A stretch of DNA of 64,000 nt from Facklamia lactis (GTDB lineage: Bacteria > Bacillota > Bacilli > Lactobacillales > Aerococcaceae): contig NZ_JACBXQ010000001.1 in the NCBI RefSeq assembly GCF_015863205.1, positions 496,001 to 560,000 of the forward strand, in the 5' to 3' direction. The position numbers and the translations under genes were made by a program. The notes beneath the pieces were generated by a model that did not search any database, was not told the origin of the DNA, and saw only the letters and a program-made list of their open reading frames with translations. Shown one piece after another: positions 33,530 to 42,468 of this stretch (position 1 is the stretch's first letter; the number at the start of each line of letters is the position of its first letter).

Positions 33530-34858
33530 TTATTGATAATCATTATATGAATCTGGTTTTACCAATTTACACGAAGGTTCAACTCTGTTTGGCAATGAGT
33601 CATCCCGACTCCATTCAATCCAGCAGCCATCATAAAGATAGGTGTGTTCCCAACCTAATATAAAAGTCATAAATAAAGGGGTACATGCTCGCCAACCTGT
33701 ACCACAATAGAATGCGATAGGATCATTTTGATTAATTCCTTGTTTCTTCCAAATAGAAGCAATCTCATACGGAGACCTTAGTCTACCATCTGGCGAATAA
33801 TAATCATCCATTTTTTTGATCCGTCTTCCACAATATCCCCAAATACTCCCTTCCGGTTCACCTACTACTATTTCATCTGACAGTGAATCCAATAATTCAT
33901 AACCACTGATATCACCCACATGTTCTTCCCAAGCACGAATACTTACCAATTTAAGTTTTGATTTATGCTGTTTTGCATAAATTTCTTTTCCTGTTATAAT
34001 CACTTTGTCATCATGTAGAGGGAACTCTCTTTCAAAGACTCCTTTTTTATTTTCTTTACTAGGACCTGATTCTATAGGATAGCCTAATTGCTTCCACAGT
34101 TTAATTCCTCCATCAAGAATTCTTATTTTATCCACACCAGCCCAATATAAAATAAAGGCTGCTCTATAAGAGGCAGTTATACTATTAGAATAGACAATAA
34201 CTGTTATATCCTTAGATATTCCTTTAAATTCAATATAATTTTTAATTTCATCAAAAGAGCGAATATTTAGAAGGGTCTCATCCTCTATTTGACTAATATC
34301 AAGTAATGTTGCCTGAGGCAAATGTTCATTCTCAAACTGTTGATAGTAAGAATGAACTTCTCCTTCAATTTCACCATCATTAACAATACTATTTGCATCA
34401 AAAATTAAATAACCTTTTCCATCATAAGTATCCGGGCTTTCCTCATTAATGAGGTCCATAACCCATTCAGGACTCACTATAAATTGGTATCCAGGAAAAA
34501 TATAAAAATTTTCTGCATATAAATCATAATATTCCTTTAAATTGCTCAATCGAAAGAATATATCAATTGAAATATATTCCGAAAAATATTCTATGAATTG
34601 ATTTAATCTATTTCTATCAGAGTCATATATTAGTATTTTTTTCGTAAAATCAATTCCCTTTTGTTGAGCAAAACTTAATTTTTTCTCTACATTTATATAG
34701 GGAATCCATTCTATAGGAAAATTAATTGCCCCCATAATATGCCCTTTGACTCCTTGTTTTTCATAACCAAGAAAATGATCACTCCTACGTATATCTACTA
34801 CAATATAATCTCGAAAATTTTGGCCCAATTCATTAGCTTCTATAATATTGGCAAACAT
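33530..34858 (-). CDS. Triple rhodanese-domain sulfurtransferase
   Basis: 442 aa, no signal peptide. Three rhodanese-like domains: 1 (~1-115, active loop position reads IYDSDRNR, no Cys), 2 (~135-270, VYSNSITASYRA, no Cys) and 3 (~285-435, FYCGTGWRACTP with catalytic-loop Cys). Only the third can carry a persulfide. The first residues show the domain start YIVVDIRRSDHF. First gene of an operon with a MetNIQ-type importer, so it may process a sulfur compound brought in by it. RBS AAGGAGAGG. Two-domain rhodaneses are usual; three with one active is less common. Confidence 0.82.
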   Translation of the reverse strand: MFANIIEANELGQNFRDYIVVDIRRSDHFLGYEKQGVKGHIMGAINFPIEWIPYINVEKKLSFAQQKGIDFTKKILIYDSDRNRLNQFIEYFSEYISIDIFFRLSNLKEYYDLYAENFYIFPGYQFIVSPEWVMDLINEESPDTYDGKGYLIFDANSIVNDGEIEGEVHSYYQQFENEHLPQATLLDISQIEDETLLNIRSFDEIKNYIEFKGISKDITVIVYSNSITASYRAAFILYWAGVDKIRILDGGIKLWKQLGYPIESGPSKENKKGVFEREFPLHDDKVIITGKEIYAKQHKSKLKLVSIRAWEEHVGDISGYELLDSLSDEIVVGEPEGSIWGYCGRRIKKMDDYYSPDGRLRSPYEIASIWKKQGINQNDPIAFYCGTGWRACTPLFMTFILGWEHTYLYDGCWIEWSRDDSLPNRVEPSCKLVKPDSYNDYQ

Positions 34859-35190
34859 CTAACCCTCTCCTTGAAAAAAGCCTTCCCATTCTCATGCCCT
34901 ATCATTAATTAATCTTAATTTAAAATATTCATATTTCTAAACGTTAATTTTAATATAATTATTATTTTTTACCAATCAGCGTTATTAATTAATACTCTTT
35001 CCCTAGAGATAAGTAGATACTTTTTATGCGGCTTAACAGACTTTTATGCTATTATAATTTTCAATAAATAATTTAATTCTTCCTATTTATGGGAAATTAG
35101 CCACAAAACAAAGCGATTTAATTCTACATTTTTAAAACAAAATAAAAAGAGAAAACACTGACAAACTCAAGTGCTTCCTCATTTATAAAA
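34859..35190. other. AT-rich non-coding stretch upstream of the rhodanese operon
   Basis: No supported ORF. I looked for S-box, SMK and T-box signatures on the minus strand and found none. A TATAAT-like box occurs on the minus strand near 35050-35056 without a convincing -35. Confidence 0.5.
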
Positions 35191-35340
35191 CTAGTCTAAA
35201 CTCAAATATCCCTCAACAGCTTGAGCAATAAAGGCTGTTAACTGACCGTTACCAAAGCGATCAAAATAATCACTAAAACGTGGATCATCTACATAAGTAT
35301 CCGCAATACCTATCAAGACCTCGTCATCAAAAAAACCTCC
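35191..35340 (-). pseudogene. Fragment of a MerR/TipA-type regulator (TipAS C-terminus)
   Basis: Minus-strand reading gives GGFFDDEVLIGIADTYVDDP and then RFSDYFDRFGNGQLTAFIAQ, ending at TAG 35191. This matches the end of TipAS antibiotic-recognition domains (MYVxDPRFxxYYDxxxxGLAxFLRxAI). The DNA-binding N-terminus is absent and no start codon fits, so this is a remnant left by deletion. Confidence 0.55.
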
Positions 35341-35430
35341 TTGTTCCTAATTTCTAGCATAAAGGGTCACGTAAGGTGATAGTCAAGTGGTTTAATTATT
35401 TAAATCTTCAAAAACCTCTCTTGAATTATA

Positions 35431-35472
35431 AAAAATAAAAAGCCAACCCACATTTCTTGATAGGCTGGCTTT
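35431..35472 (-). terminator. Terminator of the NADH:flavin oxidoreductase gene
   Basis: Minus strand AAAGCCAGCC pairs with GGTTGGCTTT, then a T-rich tail, 5 nt after the stop. Confidence 0.78.
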
Positions 35473-35476
35473 CTAA

Positions 35477-36655
35477 TTATTCATCATCGTAGAGTCCTTG
35501 ATGTAATGCTAAGATACTTTCATGTCCAGGTAATGGTGGCAAGCCTAGGGAATCTTTTCGAGTAAATGCTTCATGAAGTCCTGTAGTCCAATGAGTATTC
35601 TTCACTTGTGCAGGTGAAATCTCTGACACAATTGTTTCACCTTTTCCGTCTAATATTTTTTGGCCAAAGAGTGGATCGATCAAGCTTCCACGCCCTACTG
35701 CGATCATGTCTGTATGATTGTCGACCGCATCTTGAGCTGCCTTCTCATCAAAGACTGATCCTACCACGATAATCATTGTTTCATCACCAACAATTTCTTT
35801 AAAAAGCTGACCATAAGATTGATCATAACCTTCTGGTTTAGAATCATAGCCCTCCCATAAAGAAAGACTGAGATAATCCAATCCATATTTAGCCACTTCT
35901 GCTATCAATTGGCTCGATTCTTGGAAGCGATAACCGACTACATTGCCATGAACTTCTTCTGGCGACAAACGATAACCTAGGATAAAGTCTTCAGGTCCGT
36001 ATTCAGTCATCACTCTTTTAACTTCTTTGATCACTTCAAGAGCAAAGTTCATGCGCTTTTCAAGCGTTCCGCCCCACTTATCTTGACGAACATTGGAGGT
36101 TTCAGAGAAAAATTGTTGAATTAAATAATGATTAGCGCCATGAATTTCAACACCATCAAATCCGACCTCAATCGCCCGTTTGGTTGCTCGTCCAAAGTCT
36201 TTGATAATCTCTTCAATTTCTTCATGAGTCATTTCACGTAATGAATAATTAAGAAAAGGAAAATCAATAGCACTAGGGGCTAATACTTCTTGTCCTCTGC
36301 TTGCTCGTATGCCAGCCTCACGCCCACCATGATGGATTTGAAGAATAGCTTTATTGCCATCTTTCTTCAAAGCCTTCGCAATGGATCGAATGGATTCAAT
36401 GTGCTGATCGTCTTGAATCCCTAATTGTTCAGGATATCCTAGTTGAGAGCATGGCCCACCCGTTTCGGATACATAATGATATTCCGTAATTAACAGACTC
36501 GCTGCTTGGGACCGAGCGCTATAATACTTCAATGTATCTTCCGTGGCATAGCCTCCTGCACTTCCGGAATAAGATAACATCGGCGGCATCGCGATTCGGC
36601 TTTTTAATTGTGCACCGTGACGTAAAATAATGGTATCCGTTAATTTTTTAGTCAT
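35477..36655 (-). CDS. NADH:flavin oxidoreductase (old yellow enzyme family)
   Basis: 392 aa from MTKKLTDTIILRHG; AGGAG is 7 nt upstream, and the ATG at 36673 overlaps that RBS. TIM-barrel FMN enzyme: RIAMPPML, QIHHGGREA, DGVEIHGANHYLIQQFFS (catalytic His/Asn-type pair HGAN), GYRLSPEE and DMIAVGRGSLIDP. It lacks the FeS/FAD C-terminal half of 2,4-dienoyl-CoA reductases, so it is a single-domain ene-reductase. Monocistronic. Substrate unknown. Confidence 0.88.
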   Translation of the reverse strand: MTKKLTDTIILRHGAQLKSRIAMPPMLSYSGSAGGYATEDTLKYYSARSQAASLLITEYHYVSETGGPCSQLGYPEQLGIQDDQHIESIRSIAKALKKDGNKAILQIHHGGREAGIRASRGQEVLAPSAIDFPFLNYSLREMTHEEIEEIIKDFGRATKRAIEVGFDGVEIHGANHYLIQQFFSETSNVRQDKWGGTLEKRMNFALEVIKEVKRVMTEYGPEDFILGYRLSPEEVHGNVVGYRFQESSQLIAEVAKYGLDYLSLSLWEGYDSKPEGYDQSYGQLFKEIVGDETMIIVVGSVFDEKAAQDAVDNHTDMIAVGRGSLIDPLFGQKILDGKGETIVSEISPAQVKNTHWTTGLHEAFTRKDSLGLPPLPGHESILALHQGLYDDE

Positions 36656-36931
36656 TCTAACACTCCTTGACATAATATTTGTAACTTTTGTTCACTGATC
36701 AAACTAACCATAATCAGCTTGTCTCTATTGAGGCTAACAATTTGCTTATTCACTTGAATAAGTATTCAACCTTTCATAAGATAGAATATAGCAACCTGCT
36801 TCTAAAATACATTAATATGCTTTTGTCATTGAATAATGTTAGATGATAAAATAATTGTTCCCAACTAGTATGTCTTCTATTATTAACTTCCCCCTTATAA
36901 AGTGTGTTAAAAATTAAAAATTATTTTCCTT

Positions 36932-37261
36932 TTATTGAATCTCAATCTCATTTGTTTTAAGAAATGTCAAAGGTCCGTGACTGATCAAGACCACTATTTT
37001 ATCTTGGGCAACTAATTCAGCGATTGCTTCTTCCATAAAGACGATCAATGATTGATAAATATTGGTAAAAGGTTCATCTAATAGATATAAGTCTGCCTCT
37101 TTAGCAAGACTTATAATAAACAGAATCATTCTTTGTTCTCCACCGGAAAGATCACGGATATTTTTATTCCACATTTCTTTAGAGGAAAATAACAAAGGAA
37201 ACAATTGGTGCATTTTCTGATTCTTCAGAAAATGGTTAATTTTTAAAATTTCTTTTCCCAT
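36932..37261 (-). pseudogene. Truncated ABC ATPase fragment
   Basis: About 109 residues contain the ABC signature DLSGGEQRMILF, Walker B DLYLLDEPF and H-loop LISHG, but no Walker A, Q-loop or RBS. The frame runs upstream into the terminator of the LPETG protein, so the first residues of the open frame are an artefact. Without Walker A it cannot bind ATP normally. Remnant of a deleted transporter gene. Confidence 0.72.
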
Positions 37262-37264
37262 TCC

Positions 37265-37300
37265 AAAAAAATAAACAGCCCTAGACAGACTGTTTATTTT
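37265..37300 (-). terminator. Terminator of the LPETG-amidase gene
   Basis: Minus strand AAATAAACAG/CTGTTTATTT stem, 11-nt loop, then TTTT. Confidence 0.78.
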
Positions 37301-37320
37301 CAAAATCTTTATATTAAAGC

Positions 37321-39582
37321 TTAAGCTTTGGTCTTGCGATCATTAATCCCTATTAAGAAGGTTCCTAATGAAACCAGAATCAGAATATAAGGAGCTTGAT
37401 TTGAAAGCTCTCCCGTTTCAGGCAAGACTGAGACAGCTGAAGTTTCTTGGACAGGAATTAGTCCCTTTTCCTCCTCTTCTGCATCAACCACTTCAGGCTG
37501 AACCTCCTCCTGAATTGGAGCTTCTTCAACCGGTTGACTGGCAACAGGTTTTGTTCCAATCTCGATAATCATCGGAATCATTTCTCTAATCGATAATGCG
37601 GATTGAATGTCTTCACTTAAAACATTATTTCCAGCAAAGTATTTCATGATCTGTTGAATTGTCAATCCGTCTGAGCCGATTTGTAAGACATTTTCTTGCC
37701 CTGCTTCTACTTGATCATTATAAACATATTGTACGTCATACGGCGTCCATTGATAAACTTCCTCTATTTGGTTGCGATAGAAGGCATACAATAAATCATG
37801 GTCTTCAAATAGCTGTCCCATCTGGAGGAGTAAACGATCATTCCCAAAGGCACTTCCAAATTGAATCCCTAAAGGTAAACCATTATCTGCTAAATGTGCG
37901 GGTAGACTAAGAGCTGGCGTGCCGGTTAAATTGGCTAATTGAGTGAAAGGCGTCTTAGTCCAAGCAGGTAACCATTGTTGGTAAATCAAGTCGAGTCGTT
38001 CTTCTTTTGATAAGTGAGACATATCGAGCATCGTATCTTTCAGTTCTTCAGGAATATGAAGATAATCTGCTTCTGGCGCTGTAGTAGCCGTTGTTGGTGT
38101 TAGAAAAAGCGGAAACTTTTGGTAAAAACTCTCCATTTCCCTTTCCATGAAGCGCACATATTCCCAAGCCTGATCCACATCTTCTGGGTCTAAAACTTGT
38201 GACGTTTGATAGAGCGCCCACGTTAACAATTCCACATCTGACGCTTGCAGATTGCGACCCATTAACTTTTGTGCTTGATAATTAGCAATCCCCGACCCAC
38301 TCGCTGCAATGGTGTAATAGCTTTCCATCATTTTCTTGCCATCGATTGGATAATCGACTTCGACTAATTGATAGCCTTGATTTTTCAGGAAATCGACTGC
38401 ATTCAACACCGCTTCCTCTGCTTCCAGATCCATTGGCGTTCCTGCTGGTGTTTTGAGTGAATAGGCAATCGGGAGACTCGGATTTAACAAGTCATGCCCC
38501 ACTTGTGAAGCTGCCTGATCTTTTAGAAGGGTCTCAAAAAGCTGAATGGTGTCTTCCATCGTTTGGGTCGTGACAAAGTGACTAGTCTGGCTCCTCAAAC
38601 TACCAGAGTTCGCCTCCAAAATCCCGCGTGAAGGATGAAGTCCAATCAAGCTCGACCAAGAAGCAGGAATTCGTGTTGAGCCCCCTGCATCACTGGTTGT
38701 TGCGACGGGAACTTGACCAACGGCTACGGCTGCAGCCGATCCTCCAGATGACCCACCCGGATTATGGTCTAAAGACCAAGGATTATGGGTATCTCCATAA
38801 AGATCAGAATTCGTCACATTGATCCAGCCTAGTTGAGGATATGAGGTCTGTCCAATCACAATAAAGCCTGCTTCTTGTAAAGCTTTTACGTATCTGCCAG
38901 TTGTCTGCGAAATCTGATCTTCCATAAAGCCGATTCCCAGTGAATTGCTTCCTCCTTCAATCGAGTGTCCCAAACCTTTCACTAAGATTGGCACTCCATA
39001 AAAAGCTTGTCCTTGATCGGTCATCGCTGCTAATTCTGCTAAAGCTGCTTCTTTTCTTAAACTAATCACATTATTTAATTCTGGATTAGTCATTTCAATC
39101 ATTTCAAAAGCAAAATCAATTAAAGCTTCCGGAGTCGTTCTCCCCTCACGGATTGCTTGGGCTAATTCCACAGCAGATGCCTGACGGTAGTCTTCCAAGG
39201 TTAAAGCTTGACTCGTCTCATCGAGGTCTTGTTCTGCCACGGTCGTTTCTGTGACTTCTATATTCATCGCTGCTGAAGATATCGAATCTTCAACTGTTGT
39301 TTCACTGACTTCCAAACTGGTCTCATCATTTGAAAAACTCTCTGAACCTGCTTCTGGAAGAGAATCTGATTCACTTTCTGTCGTTTCCTCAACCGTTGTC
39401 TCGACCTCAATAGTCGTTGAGACCTCCGGAATACTGACGGAGTTCTCTGGTGACGTCACCGTTGTTTCAATCGACGCCTCAGGAATAGTTTCTTGAGCCT
39501 GAACAGCTGTTAAAACAGGTGCAAGCCCAAAATTCCCCGCTAAGATGACTCCTAACAACAAAGAATTGACGATTTTTTTCAC
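37321..39582 (-). CDS. Sortase-anchored surface amidase (amidase-signature family)
   Basis: 753 aa. Signal peptide (residues 1-30, ends AVQAQE), then a Thr/Ser/Glu/Val-rich stalk (31-~125). An amidase-signature domain spans ~130-640 with the Lys-Ser-Ser triad: Lys202 in PILVKGLG, the cis-Ser in NPGGSSGGSAAA and nucleophile Ser302 in DAGGSTRIPA. An acidic linker follows, then the sorting signal LPETG with a hydrophobic helix and basic NDRKTKA end. Starts with GTG. Cell-wall-attached amidases of this family are uncommon; a role in hydrolysing external amides or wall components is inferred. Monocistronic. Confidence 0.9.
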   Translation of the reverse strand: MKKIVNSLLLGVILAGNFGLAPVLTAVQAQETIPEASIETTVTSPENSVSIPEVSTTIEVETTVEETTESESDSLPEAGSESFSNDETSLEVSETTVEDSISSAAMNIEVTETTVAEQDLDETSQALTLEDYRQASAVELAQAIREGRTTPEALIDFAFEMIEMTNPELNNVISLRKEAALAELAAMTDQGQAFYGVPILVKGLGHSIEGGSNSLGIGFMEDQISQTTGRYVKALQEAGFIVIGQTSYPQLGWINVTNSDLYGDTHNPWSLDHNPGGSSGGSAAAVAVGQVPVATTSDAGGSTRIPASWSSLIGLHPSRGILEANSGSLRSQTSHFVTTQTMEDTIQLFETLLKDQAASQVGHDLLNPSLPIAYSLKTPAGTPMDLEAEEAVLNAVDFLKNQGYQLVEVDYPIDGKKMMESYYTIAASGSGIANYQAQKLMGRNLQASDVELLTWALYQTSQVLDPEDVDQAWEYVRFMEREMESFYQKFPLFLTPTTATTAPEADYLHIPEELKDTMLDMSHLSKEERLDLIYQQWLPAWTKTPFTQLANLTGTPALSLPAHLADNGLPLGIQFGSAFGNDRLLLQMGQLFEDHDLLYAFYRNQIEEVYQWTPYDVQYVYNDQVEAGQENVLQIGSDGLTIQQIMKYFAGNNVLSEDIQSALSIREMIPMIIEIGTKPVASQPVEEAPIQEEVQPEVVDAEEEEKGLIPVQETSAVSVLPETGELSNQAPYILILVSLGTFLIGINDRKTKA

Positions 39583-39775
39583 AATACCAACCTACTTTCA
39601 TCCCATATTAATACCTTCTATTATAGATAAGAAAGGGCTTTTAGTAAATGACATACTAAAGTTATCAAGGTGATTTTCACTAAGAATCTAATGATAAAAA
39701 TATGTGAATCATCCAATTGTATAAGAATAGGTAAAACATATCCAATAGAAAGTCATCTTTCTTTTACTTGAGAAC
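39583..39775. other. Leader/intergenic DNA between the amidase gene and the peptide operon terminator
   Basis: No ORF or repeat that I can support. The minus-strand promoter of the amidase gene must lie here, but I see no convincing -35/-10 pair. Confidence 0.4.
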
Positions 39776-39826
39776 ATAAAAAGACAAACACCCATCAATG
39801 TAAGAAAGCATTGACGAGGTTTGTCC
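39776..39826 (-). terminator. Terminator of the RiPP-like operon
   Basis: Two-part stem on the minus strand: GACAAAC/GTTTGTC outside and TCAATG/CATTGA inside, followed by CTTTTTATG. It lies 70 bp after the last permease gene. Confidence 0.72.
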
Positions 39827-39895
39827 AACCTATCCGAAATGAGATACTATTTAATTAAATTCACGAAGCAAAATGATAGATCACCCACAATGATG

Positions 39896-40699
39896 CTAGC
39901 CTCCTGCGCTTCTATACTTACTCAATCCCCATCTCCAAATTGTCAAGTAAACAATCGAAAAAACAAAGATTCCCACAAACAAATTAACAAAAGTAGCCAT
40001 AGTATATAAATTATGACTAAATAAGAGATCCTTAACGGGAAAATAGCCTACGAAACTAAATGGTACAACAATTAACAGAACTTTTAATAGCATTGGATAA
40101 ATGGACAAGGGGTAATTCGAAAGCTGAGATATTTCCCACAAAATGCTTTTTAACCCATCAGTCGATATCCACCAAAAAGATAGACTACTTAACATCAAAT
40201 ATATTCCATACCTCACCAGCACAGACGATATTAAATAACCGATCAATTTAATAAAAAATACAAGATGCCAAGTGTTTTCCATTTGACTAATTGCAAATGC
40301 GAGCAATCCCGCAGCAAATATCGCTTCAAACACAGTCTCTTCATCCAATTCAAACACAACAAATTGAAACAAAATATTTAAAGGTCTTAACAAAAAGATA
40401 TCCATCTCACCCGTATGAATCATATACGGGACTTCCAAGACCGTCACAAAAAACATTTCAAACAAAGCTCCTGACAACATTAAAAAGCTATAGAAAAACA
40501 ACATTTGATACCCATTAAATTCACCTAAAACTTTTGTTGTCGACATGATGATATAAAGTACAAACAAGTTAGAAATCGTATCTAGAAAAAAGCCTAAATT
40601 TCCTAACACGAAATCAACCGGATATAGCCCTATTCTTTTCACATCCATCTTAACGAAATACTTATAGATAGATAAATGAAACTTAATTTTTTTGATCAT
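39896..40699 (-). CDS. ABC-2 permease, COG3694 type
   Basis: 267 aa, about six hydrophobic segments. EVPYMIHTGEMDIFLLRPLN and the closing WRWGLSKYRSAGG are typical of the COG3694 half of COG4586/4587/3694 exporters. RBS GGGAGG. Starts 2 nt after the other permease stop. Together with that permease and the ATPase it should export the product of the peptide operon. Confidence 0.85.
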   Translation of the reverse strand: MIKKIKFHLSIYKYFVKMDVKRIGLYPVDFVLGNLGFFLDTISNLFVLYIIMSTTKVLGEFNGYQMLFFYSFLMLSGALFEMFFVTVLEVPYMIHTGEMDIFLLRPLNILFQFVVFELDEETVFEAIFAAGLLAFAISQMENTWHLVFFIKLIGYLISSVLVRYGIYLMLSSLSFWWISTDGLKSILWEISQLSNYPLSIYPMLLKVLLIVVPFSFVGYFPVKDLLFSHNLYTMATFVNLFVGIFVFSIVYLTIWRWGLSKYRSAGG

Positions 40700-40701
40700 C
40701 G

Positions 40702-41487
40702 TTAGCCTCCCATAACATCCAGTTTATTCGATACATAGCGATACATCCTGAATAAAATTAAACTTGCGACACCGATCCAAGCTAACTGAACAAAAATTGA
40801 AGTTAAAGGATCAAAAAAGGCTATACCACTTATCATCGCAACCGGATAATAGCTAATTGAGGCAAAGGGTGACAATATTACAATTCGTTGAATAAATTCA
40901 GGATACAAATTAAGCGGTAAAAGACTGCCACCTAAGAACAACAGCAAACCGGCCATCAGACTTTTTAATCCATTGATACTAATTAAAACGGTAGATAACA
41001 AACCAATCATATAGCCTAAAATGAAGGCTAAGATCCAACTCAATAAAACAGATACAAGCACGATTAATAAAGAGTCGGGTCCTTGCCAATCCGTAAAACT
41101 CTCACGGAAAAACACTAGATATAATAGCCAGACAGGAATGAGTCGGTACAATAATTTATAACCCACATTTCCCATTTGTACCCCAAAATTAATAAAAAAT
41201 AAACTTTGGGGACGGTGTAGAAAATTAATAATGTCTCCTTTTAATACCTTACTCGAAATAAAATCAGCAGCAGAGAAAATCGGCAAAATTAATGAAAAGG
41301 TTAAAGCACATAAAATGTAAATCGCTATCGCATTCGTATTGAAGTTTTCAACCCTTTCAACGTATTTCCAAATATAATATTGGACTAAAACCGCAACAAA
41401 AGTACTCAGAACGCTAAAAACATTATTCATTTTGTATCTACTATTCACCTTGAATTGATAGTAGGCGTAAGTCATTATATGATTCAT
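40702..41487 (-). CDS. ABC-2 permease, COG4587 type
   Basis: 261 aa, six hydrophobic segments. SSKVLKGDIINFLHRPQSLF marks the COG4587 family. ATG 41487 is 7 nt from AAGGAG and overlaps the ATPase stop by 47 bp, so translation is coupled. Partner of the COG3694-type permease. Confidence 0.85.
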   Translation of the reverse strand: MNHIMTYAYYQFKVNSRYKMNNVFSVLSTFVAVLVQYYIWKYVERVENFNTNAIAIYILCALTFSLILPIFSAADFISSKVLKGDIINFLHRPQSLFFINFGVQMGNVGYKLLYRLIPVWLLYLVFFRESFTDWQGPDSLLIVLVSVLLSWILAFILGYMIGLLSTVLISINGLKSLMAGLLLFLGGSLLPLNLYPEFIQRIVILSPFASISYYPVAMISGIAFFDPLTSIFVQLAWIGVASLILFRMYRYVSNKLDVMGG

Positions 41488-42451
41488 TCTTCATCTCCTT
41501 GCCCTTGATAATCATAATTTCAGAAAAAGTCAGAACAGATACTTCTATTTGTAAATCTTGTCTCGACTTTTTAATTTGGCGCAATACATCCTCTTCTGCA
41601 ATTTCCCTTACATCGAAATAATATTCTAACGAGGACACATTTTGAGTGAATAATTTAAGACCCTCAATTGAAATATCGGCATCAACTGTATCATGAAGGA
41701 CCACTTTTCTAAGGTAGATGTATTCTTCTTTATAATTACAGACACTTCCTTGATATGCATTCTTGCCATCATTCAAAAGAATAATTTTATGGGATACTTT
41801 TTCGATTTCAAGAAAGTCGTGACTTGTAATCAAAAACGTCGTTCCTTTGCTTTGATTCACTTTTAGAATAATTTCCATTATTTTTTGCTTGGTTTTAACA
41901 TCCAATCCGATGGTAGGTTCATCTAAAATCACTAACTCAGGCGAATGTAGCATCGCACAAATAAATTCGCCTCTCATTCTCTGTCCCAATGACAGCTCTC
42001 TAACAGGTTCATTTGCATAGTCTACCACTTCTAATTCTTTCATTAACCATTCTATCCATTCATCATCTTCTTTAGTATTTTTACTGTAAATTTTTTGAAG
42101 AAACTTAAAGGAATCAATCAAGGGTAAATCCCACCACAAATGCGATTTTTGTCCAAATAATACTCCAATTCTTTGCGCATTTTCTTTCCTATTAGTAAAT
42201 GGATTCTTTCTAAATACAGAAATATCCCCTGAATCGGATGGAATAATTCCAAGTATCATCTTAATCGTAGTGGACTTACCCGCACCATTTTCTCCAATAT
42301 ATCCCACGATTTCTCCCTGATTCACAGCAAAAGATAATTCTTTGATCACATTCTTTTTGCTTTTAGGTAAAAACATTCTCTTCCAAATCGGTTTATTTGC
42401 TTGCTCTTCTGTATCAACGTATGCTTTTACCACTTTATTTAAAAATATCAC
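41441..42451 (-). CDS. ABC exporter ATPase, COG4586 type
   Basis: 336 aa from GTG 42451 (MIFLNKVVKAYV); GGAGG is 8 nt upstream. The longer TTG frame at 42466 begins inside that RBS. Walker A GENGAGKST, the COG4586-specific FGQKSHLWWDLPLIDSF, signature LSLGQRMRGE, Walker B LVILDEPTIGLDV, H-loop TSHDF. Energises the two downstream permeases; in context it exports a modified peptide. Confidence 0.88.
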   Translation of the reverse strand: MIFLNKVVKAYVDTEEQANKPIWKRMFLPKSKKNVIKELSFAVNQGEIVGYIGENGAGKSTTIKMILGIIPSDSGDISVFRKNPFTNRKENAQRIGVLFGQKSHLWWDLPLIDSFKFLQKIYSKNTKEDDEWIEWLMKELEVVDYANEPVRELSLGQRMRGEFICAMLHSPELVILDEPTIGLDVKTKQKIMEIILKVNQSKGTTFLITSHDFLEIEKVSHKIILLNDGKNAYQGSVCNYKEEYIYLRKVVLHDTVDADISIEGLKLFTQNVSSLEYYFDVREIAEEDVLRQIKKSRQDLQIEVSVLTFSEIMIIKGKEMKNESYNDLRLLSIQGE

Positions 42452-42468
42452 TGAGCCATCCTCCAATA

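Noticed and set aside
34859-35476. SAM-type riboswitch or T-box before the rhodanese/MetNIQ-type operon
   Set aside because: None of the conserved S-box, SMK or T-box sequence blocks was found on the minus strand.
36932-37303. Intact ABC ATPase gene
   Set aside because: No Walker A, no RBS, and its first residues come from a terminator hairpin.
39251-39496. Val/Ser-rich plus-strand ORF over the amidase stalk
   Set aside because: Antisense shadow of the repetitive Ser/Thr/Glu codons, without RBS.
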